The notes under the pieces are model-generated. The model saw only the letters and a program-made list of their open reading frames with translations, was not told the DNA's origin and did no database searches. Shown in pieces: positions 24,366 to 31,671 of a DNA stretch of 48,803 nucleotides (positions are counted from its first letter, which is position 1; each line of letters opens with the position of its first letter). The DNA is taken from assembly GCA_003023195.1 (NCBI GenBank), contig PXRX01000028.1:83543-132345 (forward strand). The letters are read 5' to 3'. Source of the DNA: Halobacteriales archaeon QS_8_69_26. Lineage in GTDB: Archaea > Halobacteriota > Halobacteria > Halobacteriales > SW-7-71-33. Made by a program: the position numbers and the translations under genes.

Positions 24366-24515
24366 GTGAGAGATCGACACGAAATCGAGGGTGAAGAAAT
24401 CGTTGAGCGAGAGGTCAAACCGTTCGGGAGCGGTGGCGCACACGTCACCGCTCCAAAAGCCTGGATTGGTGCAGACGTGAAACTCGTGCGGACATCGCCA
24501 CCCGACGACGAATGA
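24366..24515 (+). CDS. DUF2080 transposon-encoded small protein
   Basis: A 49-residue reading frame starting with GTG and reading RDRHEIEGEEIVER, then VKPFGSGGAHVTAPKAWIGA, then DVKLVRTSPPDDE. This is the characteristic sequence of the DUF2080 transposon-encoded proteins found just upstream of tnpB in haloarchaeal IS1341-type elements. The VKPFGxGxHVxxPKxW segment suggests an AbrB/SpoVT-like DNA-binding fold. Its TGA overlaps the tnpB ATG (ATGA at 24512-24515), which indicates translational coupling. A role in regulating the element is my inference. Confidence 0.8.
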   Translation: MRDRHEIEGEEIVEREVKPFGSGGAHVTAPKAWIGADVKLVRTSPPDDE

Positions 24516-26239
24516 CGATGCAACTCACCGAACAGTTCCACATCCCCGACGAGCATCACGAGGCCTGCGACCGCCTCACCACGCTCGTCCGAAAGCACAC
24601 CCGACGATTGCTCTCCGACGAATACTGGCAAGACCACCATCTCGACGCCATCAGCGACCACGCTGGCCAGTCCTACACGTACATCCGTGACGACGACCAC
24701 GATGCCTTCGAGGGTGTCGAGGAGTACGTATATAGTCGGTTCAAGCGGTGTGTCTACCACCGCGTCACGCACGTTCTCGACGCCCACGCCGACGAGTACC
24801 ACGCCTTTCAGTTCGTCACCGACACCGTTGCCGAGCGCAAAATCAGGCGGATCGGCTGGCATCGACTCCGCAACAGACTGTTCGACGAGGACTCACCATA
24901 CATCGAGTGGCGCGTCCTCGAAGCCGTCGTCGAGCAACTCAACGACTACTACGACACCCACGGGCGGTTCCCCACCACGTACACAGAGCTTGTGGACTGT
25001 CCCGAACCGAACGGCACACTCCCGTATGCACCCGATACGGGCGACTACCACATCCACGATCTGTCGGTCGAAGACACAGAGCTAGTCGTGACGCTGAACG
25101 CGCCGGATTCGCTGTCACCGGACAGTCACCACGACTGGCCGGCTCACGACCTCCGGTTTCCCATCCACAACCGATTTCGAAAGTTGCTCGCCACGGGACG
25201 CCTGAAAGCACCCACGCTCCACGCCAGCGAACACGGCTACACGCTGGACGTGCCGGTCGCCATCCCCGAACCCGAGTGTGAGACGGTGGATGGGCGTGTC
25301 CTGTCGGTCGATCTTGGCGTCAAAAAGCAAGTCACCTGCGTTCCCGTTGAAGAGGACGATGGGCTGACACAGATCGCCCCGCCGGAGTTCCTTGTCCATC
25401 CGAGCAAGAACAAACTGTTCCGCGTGAAACGTGACGCTGACGGAATCAATGACCGCCTCGCAGAACTGCGACGGCAGGGCAATGCCCATACCGACCGCTT
25501 CGATCACTTGCTCGCTGAGTACCGGCAGACACGCCGGAAAGAACGCCGACTCCGCGAGCAAATCCAACACGACGTGGCGAACGAGTTGGTGTGGCTGGCT
25601 ATTGAATCCGGGTGTGAGGCCATCGTCTTCGAGTCGCTCGGCCAACTGGAGTCATCGGGGACGAGCGGTGCTGTGGCGTGGTCGATCTCGTCGTGGGCGC
25701 GTGGTGAACTACTCGATCTCGTCACGTACAAGGCTGAATTGGTCGGCATCGACGTGGAGAGGGTGAATCCGTGGGGCACCTCGCGGTACTGTCCCCGGTG
25801 TGGCGAACGAGGCCGGACGGTGAAGGCGCCGGACGACCACACGGAGTGTCGCCACGGCGGGCACTTCCACTGTCCGGCGTGTGGCTACGAGTGCGACCGA
25901 GACGTGGTGGGTGCACTCAACGTCGGCAGAAAGCACCTATCTGAATCCAAGATGGAAGTGGCGACTCCCGTCGCCTATATGGAGGCGGGGAATCACGCCA
26001 GCTTTCCATCACCGTCAGGTGCCCGTTCTGCTGGCGTTCAGTCCGCGACCGACCAACAGGATGTGGCGAGCGGTCGTCAGACCCGACTGTCTCGGTTCCG
26101 TGCCGCGCCACTCACCGCGAAGCGTGGTGAGACCGACACGGGTGGACTGCACCAAAATCACGGTAGTAACACGGGCCTGCGGCGGCCCAGCGGTAGTGTG
26201 ACACTGCACGTCCTCGCTAGTGCTACCGATCACGGCTGA
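24512..26239 (+). CDS. tnpB: RNA-guided endonuclease TnpB (IS1341 type)
   Basis: A 575-residue TnpB with a complete set of catalytic features. RuvC aspartate D267 lies in LSVDLGVKK, glutamate E374 in VFESLGQLE, and the last aspartate D464 in DRDVVGALN. A four-cysteine zinc finger is made of CPRC and CPAC near residues 427-458. Related TnpB proteins cut DNA guided by an RNA made from the element's right end and favour retention of the element. About 100 residues follow the RuvC end, a C-terminal region that overlaps the expected guide-RNA scaffold. The GC content and codon use differ slightly from the host genes (more A/T-ending codons). No frameshift is visible, so it is likely functional. 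Confidence 0.9.
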   Translation: MTMQLTEQFHIPDEHHEACDRLTTLVRKHTRRLLSDEYWQDHHLDAISDHAGQSYTYIRDDDHDAFEGVEEYVYSRFKRCVYHRVTHVLDAHADEYHAFQFVTDTVAERKIRRIGWHRLRNRLFDEDSPYIEWRVLEAVVEQLNDYYDTHGRFPTTYTELVDCPEPNGTLPYAPDTGDYHIHDLSVEDTELVVTLNAPDSLSPDSHHDWPAHDLRFPIHNRFRKLLATGRLKAPTLHASEHGYTLDVPVAIPEPECETVDGRVLSVDLGVKKQVTCVPVEEDDGLTQIAPPEFLVHPSKNKLFRVKRDADGINDRLAELRRQGNAHTDRFDHLLAEYRQTRRKERRLREQIQHDVANELVWLAIESGCEAIVFESLGQLESSGTSGAVAWSISSWARGELLDLVTYKAELVGIDVERVNPWGTSRYCPRCGERGRTVKAPDDHTECRHGGHFHCPACGYECDRDVVGALNVGRKHLSESKMEVATPVAYMEAGNHASFPSPSGARSAGVQSATDQQDVASGRQTRLSRFRAAPLTAKRGETDTGGLHQNHGSNTGLRRPSGSVTLHVLASATDHG

Positions 26240-26266
26240 ACACTACCAAATACTACTGAAAATAAG
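26140..26266 (+). ncRNA. Predicted TnpB guide RNA (omega RNA / sotRNA) at the right end
   Basis: In TnpB elements the guide RNA scaffold overlaps the 3' end of tnpB and runs through the right end into flanking DNA. Here this region holds hairpin-forming segments: GGGCC...GGCCC at about 26178-26193, GTGT...ACAC near 26198, and GGTAG paired with CTACC around 26194/26224. Sense-overlapping transcripts at this position are known from haloarchaeal IS1341 elements. The guide would be the host bases after 26266 (AACGGTCATC...). The extent is inferred, not seen. Confidence 0.45.
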
Positions 26267-26680
26267 AACGGTCATCAGCAGTCGCCCGCCGGGCCTGAGA
26301 ACGCGGGCGAACTCCCGGTAGACCTCGGGGTGGCGCTCGCGAGGGACGTGGAAGACCGCGTGGTAGGCGGTGACGGCGTCGACGGTCCCCGCACGCAGGG
26401 GGATCGACCGCATGTCGGCCTGGAGGAGGCGGGCACCGGGGACCGTCTCGGCGGCCATCTCCAGCCCCGCCCGGGAGACGTCGAGACCGACGCGCCCCCC
26501 GGGGAGGTTCGCGAGCGTCCGGGCCCCGTCCCCACAGCCGACGTCGAGGACGAGGGGGTCGTCCGGGAGCGTCGCCACCAGATCCGCGAGGAGGTCGGCG
26601 TCCGAGCCCGACGGGTCCCGGGCCTCGGCGTAGGCCCGTGCGATCCCCTCCCAGGCGCGACGGATCTCGTTCGGGTCCAC
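26267..26680 (-). pseudogene. SAM methyltransferase 5' fragment, interrupted by an IS element
   Basis: The frame encodes a class I SAM methyltransferase N-terminal part: VLDVGCGDGARTLANLPGGRVGLDVS (motif I and the acidic residue binding the SAM ribose), LLQADMRSIPL (motif II/III), VDAVTAYHAVFHVP and FARVLRPGGRLLMT. It then runs into the IS end and stops. GTG at 26680 (VDPNEIRRAWEGIARAYAEARD) fits the family start better than the TTG at 26728, which overlaps the TFB stop. The missing C-terminus is at 24082-24276. The substrate of the original enzyme is unknown. It sits directly downstream of the TFB gene and was probably cotranscribed. Confidence 0.8.
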
Positions 26681-26724
26681 GGTCGGGGTTGGGGGGCCGG
26701 CCGGAAGAGTCCTCGCCCCGGCAG

Positions 26725-27585
26725 TCAATCGAGGATAGCGTTCCGGGTATCCCGCACGGTCGCCGGCGAGACGTCGGCCACCTCCGCCACCTCGGCCTGG
26801 GTGAGCGGTTCGTCCCGGCGGTCGGCGGCGACGTAGAGGCAGGCCGCCGCCACCCCGGACGGGTTGCGCCCGCCGATCCGGCCTGCCTCGCGGGCGCGGG
26901 TGGCCACCTCGCGGGCGCGGGCCTCGGTCTCCGCCGAGAGGTCCAGCTGGCTCGCGAACCGGGGGAGGTACTCCCGGGGGTCGATGGGGCCCGTCCGGAG
27001 GCCGACCTCGCGGTTGAGGGCGTCGTAGGCGGCCGCCAGTTCGTCCGCGTCCGCCCGCGCGGTGTCGGTGACCTCCGACCGTGTCCGGGAGACGGAGTTA
27101 GTCCGGCAGGCCGCGTACACCGCGGCGGCGGCGAACCCCTCGATGGACCGGCCCCGGAGCAGGTCCCGGTCCTGGGCCGTCTCGAACAGTTTGCAGGCGA
27201 AGTCCCGCACCGACCGCGGGAGGTCCAGTTCCCCGGTCAGTCGCCGGATCTCGGTGAAGCCGTACACCCGGTTGCGCTCGGACTTGCTCGCGATCCGCGT
27301 GCGGTCGTGCTGGCGGCGGAGGCGGGCCATCCGGCGCCGCCGCCGGCCCTCTAGCCCCCTGGTCGAACCGATCTCGGTAGTCAGTCCCCGGTCGTGGCGC
27401 GACCGGTCCAGCGGGGCCCCCGTCCGCTCGCGGTTCTCCTCGTCGTCGTCGAACGAGCGCCACTCCGGCCCGCGGTCGATCCGGTCGGCCGCGACCACCA
27501 GCCCACACTCCGCACAGACCGTCTCGTCGCCGCTCGCGTTCAGTCGCCCGCTACACTCCGGACAGCCGTCGTCCACCGTGCTCAT
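26725..27585 (-). CDS. Transcription initiation factor TFB
   Basis: A 286-residue TFIIB homologue. The N-terminal zinc ribbon (C8-x2-C11, C24-x2-C27) is followed by the B-finger region PEWRSFDDDEENRERTGAPLD, and the two cyclin-like repeats cover about 100-285. The second repeat ends in SPATVRDTRNAILD with its helix-turn-helix for BRE contact. It bridges TBP-promoter complexes and RNA polymerase. Haloarchaea carry several TFB paralogues, and which number this is cannot be told. The ATG at 27585 is preferred over an upstream in-frame start because ATTTAAAC at 27611-27618 is a well-placed TATA box. A perfect inverted repeat lies upstream (27660-27682). Confidence 0.93.
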   Translation of the reverse strand: MSTVDDGCPECSGRLNASGDETVCAECGLVVAADRIDRGPEWRSFDDDEENRERTGAPLDRSRHDRGLTTEIGSTRGLEGRRRRRMARLRRQHDRTRIASKSERNRVYGFTEIRRLTGELDLPRSVRDFACKLFETAQDRDLLRGRSIEGFAAAAVYAACRTNSVSRTRSEVTDTARADADELAAAYDALNREVGLRTGPIDPREYLPRFASQLDLSAETEARAREVATRAREAGRIGGRNPSGVAAACLYVAADRRDEPLTQAEVAEVADVSPATVRDTRNAILD

Positions 27586-27610
27586 GTGCGAGGCTTCGCC
27601 CGGTGGAGAC

Positions 27611-27618
27611 ATTTAAAC
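27611..27618 (-). promoter_or_regulatory. TATA box of the TFB gene
   Basis: On the minus strand GTTTAAAT lies 26-33 bases upstream of the ATG at 27585, the usual leaderless spacing. Confidence 0.65.
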
Positions 27619-27659
27619 CCGGGACGGACCGCCCGATAGCGGTGGGTCTCGGCCCGATT

Positions 27660-27682
27660 AACCTACCGGTCACCGGTAGGTT
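27660..27682. promoter_or_regulatory. Perfect 11-bp inverted repeat, candidate operator
   Basis: The arms AACCTACCGGT (27660-27670) and ACCGGTAGGTT (27672-27682) are exact inverted repeats with a single base between them. The element lies between the divergent TATA boxes of the TFB gene (27611-27618) and of the unknown gene starting at 27757 (TATA-like CTTTTATTC near 27725), about 42 bp from each. The central position suggests one regulator controlling both genes, or autoregulation. Confidence 0.6.
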
Positions 27683-27756
27683 CGTTGCGGCGACGGGCCC
27701 TCGACCGGTCGGGTGATCCGTACACTTTTATTCGGAAAGGCCGCGAACCCCTGGAT

Positions 27757-28275
27757 GTGGGACTGACAGAGATCGCGGCGGGGATAGAGGTGGTCGACGA
27801 GCAACGCGACCGCGGCGTCGCGGCCGTCGACGACACCGGGGGCGAACTGGCGGAGGCGCTGGCCGACTACGCCGGGGACCTCCCCTGCTCCCCGGAGGAG
27901 GCGGCGACCGTTCTGGAGGCCTACGCGGGCGGCGCCCGGGTCGGCGAGGCCGGCCACGAGGCCGGCGTCGTGCCGGTGACCGCCGCCAAGACCCTCCACC
28001 TGCTGGGGATGGAGGGCGTCTCCCCGCTCTCGCCCGTCGGCCGCGAGGTCGTCAGGGACTGGGTCGCCGGCGAACTCAGCCACGCCGAGGCCCGGGAACT
28101 GACCGGTGCCGACGAGGCCGAGTTCGCCCTCGCGGCGTTCGTCGAGACGCACGACCCGATCCCCGGTGCGGAGGAGGTCCTCGAACGGGCCCTCGCCGAC
28201 GGCGACGCCGCCGCCAGCGTCGCGAAGCGCGACCACCTCGCCGAGACGATGAGCGGCGTCGACGACCTCCTCTAG
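27757..28275 (+). CDS. Haloarchaeal conserved protein of unknown function
   Basis: A 172-residue, highly acidic and helical protein: VGLTEIAAGIEVVDEQRDRGVAAV, then EEAATVLEAYAGGARVGEAGHEAG, then VPVTAAKTLHLLGMEGVSPL. The middle segment looks like a helix-turn-helix (a repeated EAYAGGARVGEAGHEAGVVPVTAAKTLHLLG pattern). That would fit a regulator, but I cannot confirm a family. The GTG at 27757 is chosen because the TATA-like CTTTTATTC lies 24-32 bases upstream. Longer starts would place the promoter inside the gene. It is divergent from the TFB gene with a shared inverted repeat. Confidence 0.65.
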   Translation: MGLTEIAAGIEVVDEQRDRGVAAVDDTGGELAEALADYAGDLPCSPEEAATVLEAYAGGARVGEAGHEAGVVPVTAAKTLHLLGMEGVSPLSPVGREVVRDWVAGELSHAEARELTGADEAEFALAAFVETHDPIPGAEEVLERALADGDAAASVAKRDHLAETMSGVDDLL

Positions 28276-28401
28276 AGCCGATCCGCCGCCGGCTTCTCGG
28301 ACTCCATCCCCCCTTTCCTCTCGGATCCCGCCACCCTTCCCGGATCCCACCGGATCCCGACGGTAGTTTTAACCGACCGGCCCGGGTCACCGAGACCGTC
28401 G

Positions 28402-30189
28402 ATGTGGCGTTCCGAACTCGCCGACGCGGTCGCGACGGTCCGGGACCGCCCCGCGCTCCTGGTCGTCGGCGTTACCTCGATGGCGGTCTGGTGGGGGACG
28501 GTCCTGGCAGTGGGGGTCGCGAGCCCGGCCGTCGAAACCGCCGCCGAGCTGGTCGCCATCGCCTCGGGGAGCGCCCGACGGGGGTTCCTCGGGGTGAGGG
28601 CACCGAAGGCGACGCTGGACGTCGTCCGAAGCGTCCTGCAGGTCGGCCTCGCGGTCGTCCTCCTGGAGGTACTCTGGCTGGTGCTGGTGCTCCCGACCAA
28701 GGCGGCGACCGCCCGGGCGCTCGCCCGCGGGGAGTCGCTCTCGACCGCGGTCCGGTCGCTCGTCGGGCGGTCGGGACCCCTCCTGGCCGCCGGCCTCGTC
28801 CACCGGAGCCTGGTCGTCGCGGCGTTCCCCTTCGCGGCCGCGGCCGCCGTCGCGGTCTACTTCTCGGCCGGGACGGCCCTGGAGGCGACCGCCTACGCCC
28901 TCGGGGTCCGTCCGCACTGGGTCGTCACACCGCTGGCGCTCCTGTTCGCGCTGGCGGTCGGCCGGCGGGGGGCCGCCGCCGTCGCGGGATCCCCGGTCGT
29001 CGGTCTGGCCGCCGCCGACCGGGATGGGACGCCGGGTGGACTGTCGGTCGCCAGGACCGCGCCCGCCCGGGCCCTCTCGGCGCCCCGCCGGACGGCCCGC
29101 ACCGGCGCGCTGGCAGGGGCGCTCGTGCTCTCCCCGATGGTCGTCGCCGTCCCCGCGACCCTCGTCCTCGACCGGTTCGCCGGGTCGGACGCGGGGGGAC
29201 TCCCCCTGTTCCTGGCTCTCGCCGCCCTCGTGACCGTCACCGGCGTCGTCGGGCACGCCCTCGCCGTCGCGGTCGAGGTCCGGGCCACGACGGACGGCGA
29301 CGCATCCGGGACCGGCGACGGCTCGTCGGGGATCCGCGCGGCGGTTCCCTGGCGCCGGGTGGCGCTTGCCGCCCTGGTCCTGACCGGGGCCGCCCTCGCG
29401 GGCGGGGCCGTCCGCGTGGCCGACCACCGCCCGGTGGCGGCCGAGGGGCCGGCCCCCGGACCGGTCGCCGAGACCGCGGACCCGGACCGGGTGGTGGCCG
29501 ACGGACTGACCGGTGCCGAACGGTCGAGCCACGCGGTGACCCGCCGGAGCGAGTCCCGCCGGCTGTACGCCAACGGCACCGTCGGGAACTGGTCGCCCGG
29601 GCTCGCGCTCCGCTTGCGGTTCGACCGCCCGGACGGACAGGTCCTCGTCACGGCACGCCTCCAGCCGCCCGATGAGGAGGTGGTCCACGTCACCTACGTC
29701 GACGGGACCGCGTACGTCACCGGGCGGGTGGCGACCGCTGATCTGGACCCGGGTCGGGAAGCGATGCGGCGAGCGGACCTGTTAGTCATGCCCATCCACC
29801 CTGGCGTCCTGGACGGGAACCGGGAACTCCTGACCGGTACGCTCGGCCCCGACGACCCCGCGGACGACGGGGGCTGGACCGTCCTCGACCGGAGCGACGG
29901 CCGGATCCGCCTGGAGAGCCGGGACCCGGAGACGGTTTCGGCGTTCTCGGGGGGCGGCGTCGACCCGGAGATCTTCGTCGAGGGGTCGGTCCGCGCGACC
30001 GTCTCGGCCGAGACCGGCCGGATCCGCCGGATAGAGGTCCACTACGTTCGGAACCGGTCGACGGTCGACTACGCGACGGAGGTCCGAACGACGATCGTCG
30101 TCGAGGGGTACGGGACGACGGAGGTGTCCCGTCCGCCCGGCACCGACCGGGGGGTCGTCGAACTGGTCCTCGACGCCGTCTTCTACTGA
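28402..30189 (+). CDS. Multispanning membrane protein with C-terminal extracellular domain
   Basis: A 595-residue protein of two parts. Residues 1-350 hold about seven to eight hydrophobic helices (VTSMAVWWGTVLAVGVA, VLQVGLAVVLLEVLWLVLVL, LALLFALAVGRRGAAAVAG, LPLFLALAALVTVTGVVGHALAVAV and VALAALVLTGAALAGG are clear). Residues 380-595 are a soluble beta-rich domain beginning VVADGLTGAERSSHAVTRRSESRRLYANGT and ending in VEGYGTTEVSRPPG. The latter resembles haloarchaeal lipoprotein-type domains (LolA/LppX-like beta sheets) usually found on secreted lipoproteins. It is probably on the outer face. No enzyme motif is visible. A TATA-like AGTTTTAACC (about 28366-28375) precedes the ATG at 28402. Confidence 0.7.
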   Translation: MWRSELADAVATVRDRPALLVVGVTSMAVWWGTVLAVGVASPAVETAAELVAIASGSARRGFLGVRAPKATLDVVRSVLQVGLAVVLLEVLWLVLVLPTKAATARALARGESLSTAVRSLVGRSGPLLAAGLVHRSLVVAAFPFAAAAAVAVYFSAGTALEATAYALGVRPHWVVTPLALLFALAVGRRGAAAVAGSPVVGLAAADRDGTPGGLSVARTAPARALSAPRRTARTGALAGALVLSPMVVAVPATLVLDRFAGSDAGGLPLFLALAALVTVTGVVGHALAVAVEVRATTDGDASGTGDGSSGIRAAVPWRRVALAALVLTGAALAGGAVRVADHRPVAAEGPAPGPVAETADPDRVVADGLTGAERSSHAVTRRSESRRLYANGTVGNWSPGLALRLRFDRPDGQVLVTARLQPPDEEVVHVTYVDGTAYVTGRVATADLDPGREAMRRADLLVMPIHPGVLDGNRELLTGTLGPDDPADDGGWTVLDRSDGRIRLESRDPETVSAFSGGGVDPEIFVEGSVRATVSAETGRIRRIEVHYVRNRSTVDYATEVRTTIVVEGYGTTEVSRPPGTDRGVVELVLDAVFY

Positions 30190-30287
30190 CGGTCGGGAGC
30201 CGCATTCGATCGGGAACGCCGCGTAACCGCAGGTCCGGATCCCGGGGAGGCGACACCTACAAACCGGGCGATCCCCACCGATCGCAC

Positions 30288-31103
30288 ATGAAGGTCATCG
30301 GGGTCGCCGGGCCCGCCGACGCGGGACGGCCGGGGCTCGTCGAGCGACTCGTCGAACGACTCTCGAAGCACGGTCGGGTCGGGACCGTCAGGGACGACCC
30401 GGACGCCGGTACGGACCCCGGGGCGGACCACCGGGCGGCGGGCGCTGCGGCGACCTACGGCGTCTCCGAGGACGGCCGGTGGGTCGGGACGGGCGAGGAC
30501 GCGTCCCTCGACGGGGTCCTCGACGGACTGGCCCCCGAGTGCGACTACGCGGTGGTCGAGGGGTTCCCCCGGGCGGACCTCCCGCGGATCGTTCTGGGGA
30601 ACCGCGAGACGGAGGGGACCGTCCTCGCGGCCGCCGAGACGGCCGACGGCGTGGACCTGGACGACGTCGTCGAGGAACTGCGGGGGGGCGAACCCCACGA
30701 GACCCTCGAATCGCTGGTGGCCCGGGCCAAGCGGTCCCCGGAGGCCGAGCGAGCCGGCGCCATCGCGACGTTCACCGGGCGCGTCCGTGCGAGGGACGCC
30801 CCGGACGACGAGCCCACCGAGTTCCTCGAGTTCGAGAAGTACGAGGGGGTCGCCGCCGACCGCATGGACCACATCGTCGACGAGTTGACCGACCGCGAAG
30901 GGGTCTTCGAGGTTCTCCTGCACCACCGGACCGGCGTCATCGAGTACGGGGAAGACATCGTCTTCGTGGTGGTACTGGCGGGCCACCGTGAGGAGGCGTT
31001 CCGGACCGTCGAGGACGGGATCAACCGCCTCAAGGACGAGGTTCCGATATTCAAGCGCGAGGTCACCGTCGAAGAGGAGTTCTGGGTCCACGAGCGCGAG
31101 TGA
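30288..31103 (+). CDS. moaE: MobB-like / MoaE fusion, molybdopterin synthase catalytic subunit
   Basis: A 271-residue fusion. The C-terminal half (about 140-271) is MoaE: AGAIATFTGRVRARD, LEFEKYEGVAADRM, VLLHHRTGVIEYGEDIVFVVVLAGHREEAF, and the catalytic lysine region DEVPIFKREVTVEEEFWV. MoaE transfers sulfur to precursor Z to form molybdopterin. The N-terminal 120 residues resemble MobB, a guanine-nucleotide-binding helper, with YAVVEGFPRADLPRIVLG as in MobB. The P-loop (GPADAGRPGLVERL) lacks the lysine and Gly-x-Gly pattern of Walker A, so this domain is probably not a GTPase. The ATG at 30288 is the family start. It lies 98 bp after the membrane protein gene. Confidence 0.87.
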   Translation: MKVIGVAGPADAGRPGLVERLVERLSKHGRVGTVRDDPDAGTDPGADHRAAGAAATYGVSEDGRWVGTGEDASLDGVLDGLAPECDYAVVEGFPRADLPRIVLGNRETEGTVLAAAETADGVDLDDVVEELRGGEPHETLESLVARAKRSPEAERAGAIATFTGRVRARDAPDDEPTEFLEFEKYEGVAADRMDHIVDELTDREGVFEVLLHHRTGVIEYGEDIVFVVVLAGHREEAFRTVEDGINRLKDEVPIFKREVTVEEEFWVHERE

Positions 31104-31407
31104 CCCCCAGCGGATCCGGGGGTGATCCGGCCCGCGCCGCACCCGCCGGCACCCCCTCGCGAGCGATGATCGGCCGGGATCCGGCCGGATTCGCGCCGGG
31201 GACCGCCCGATAAATACCCGTTCTCCCAGGACCCGGATTAAAGACTCAGAGAGGGCGATAAAATTTCTCCAATCCCCTGAGGCAGTTTTGAAAGGTGGTG
31301 AAACATCGCAGTCGGACCTTTTTTCCACTGAACAGAGCTGAAAAGCTACTAAGCGTCCTTCCTTTATATGCGGGTGTGGGGAATACGGATGGTCGAGGCG
31401 ATACGAG
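31104..31407. other. AT-richer intergenic region upstream of the 87-residue gene
   Basis: The first 100 bp are GC-rich and featureless. From about 31200 to 31375 the sequence becomes distinctly AT-richer, with runs such as GATAAAATTTCTCC (31257-31270), TTTTGAAAGG and CTTTTTTCC (31318-31326). It ends with the TATA box CTTTATAT (31362-31369) of the gene at 31408. The length and composition suggest a long regulatory region or a small RNA rather than a coding gene. Confidence 0.4.
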
Positions 31408-31671
31408 ATGAGCGCCACACCCGAGCCCTCCACGGAACGCGACGAAGCCCCCGAACCGCAGGACAAGCAGGAACGGCTTCGTCGCTTCCTGGCACAGAAG
31501 GTCGAAGACGGCGAACTGTACTTCAAGAGCAAGTTCATCGCCGACGAGGTCGGTCTCTCGCCCAAGGAGATCGGCGCCCTGATGGTCCAGCTGAAGGACT
31601 CCGCCGAGACCCTGGAGATCGAGAAGTGGTCGTACACGAGCGCGACCACGTGGCGGGTCGAGCCCGCCTGA
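31408..31671 (+). CDS. Small haloarchaeal conserved protein, winged-helix-like
   Basis: An 87-residue protein with an acidic, proline-rich first 20 residues. It is followed by QERLRRFLAQKVEDGELYFKSKFIADEVGLSPKEIGALMVQLKDSAETLEIEKWSYTSATTWRVEP. The central helices plus the WSYTSATTWRV beta hairpin have the look of a small winged helix (LSPKEIGALMVQL as recognition region). Close relatives are widespread and uncharacterised in haloarchaea (DUF7123-like). A clear TATA box lies about 40 bases upstream, so a short leader is possible. A DNA-binding role is inference. Confidence 0.78.
   Translation: MSATPEPSTERDEAPEPQDKQERLRRFLAQKVEDGELYFKSKFIADEVGLSPKEIGALMVQLKDSAETLEIEKWSYTSATTWRVEPA

Larger units (their letters stand above)
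24277..26266 (+). mobile_element. IS1341-type (IS200/IS605 superfamily) element, tnpB only
   Basis: About 1,990 bp are inserted in a methyltransferase gene. The element carries a DUF2080 gene and tnpB but no tnpA Y1 transposase, as in IS1341-type elements. The end points given are those that restore the host frame exactly; no target-site duplication is visible, as expected for this superfamily. Near the ends the motif TTCAGTAGTGTTT (24301) recurs inverted as TTCAGTAGTATTT (minus strand, about 26250-26262), so the true tips could lie a few bases inside the stated bounds. The element's non-coding ends are AT-rich, and its genes look intact, so insertion seems recent. Mobilisation would need a tnpA elsewhere. 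Confidence 0.8.

Noticed and set aside
24302..24862. 186-codon minus-strand frame inside the IS element
   Set aside because: It is antisense to the DUF2080 gene and tnpB. The plus-strand genes are recognisable and this frame is not.
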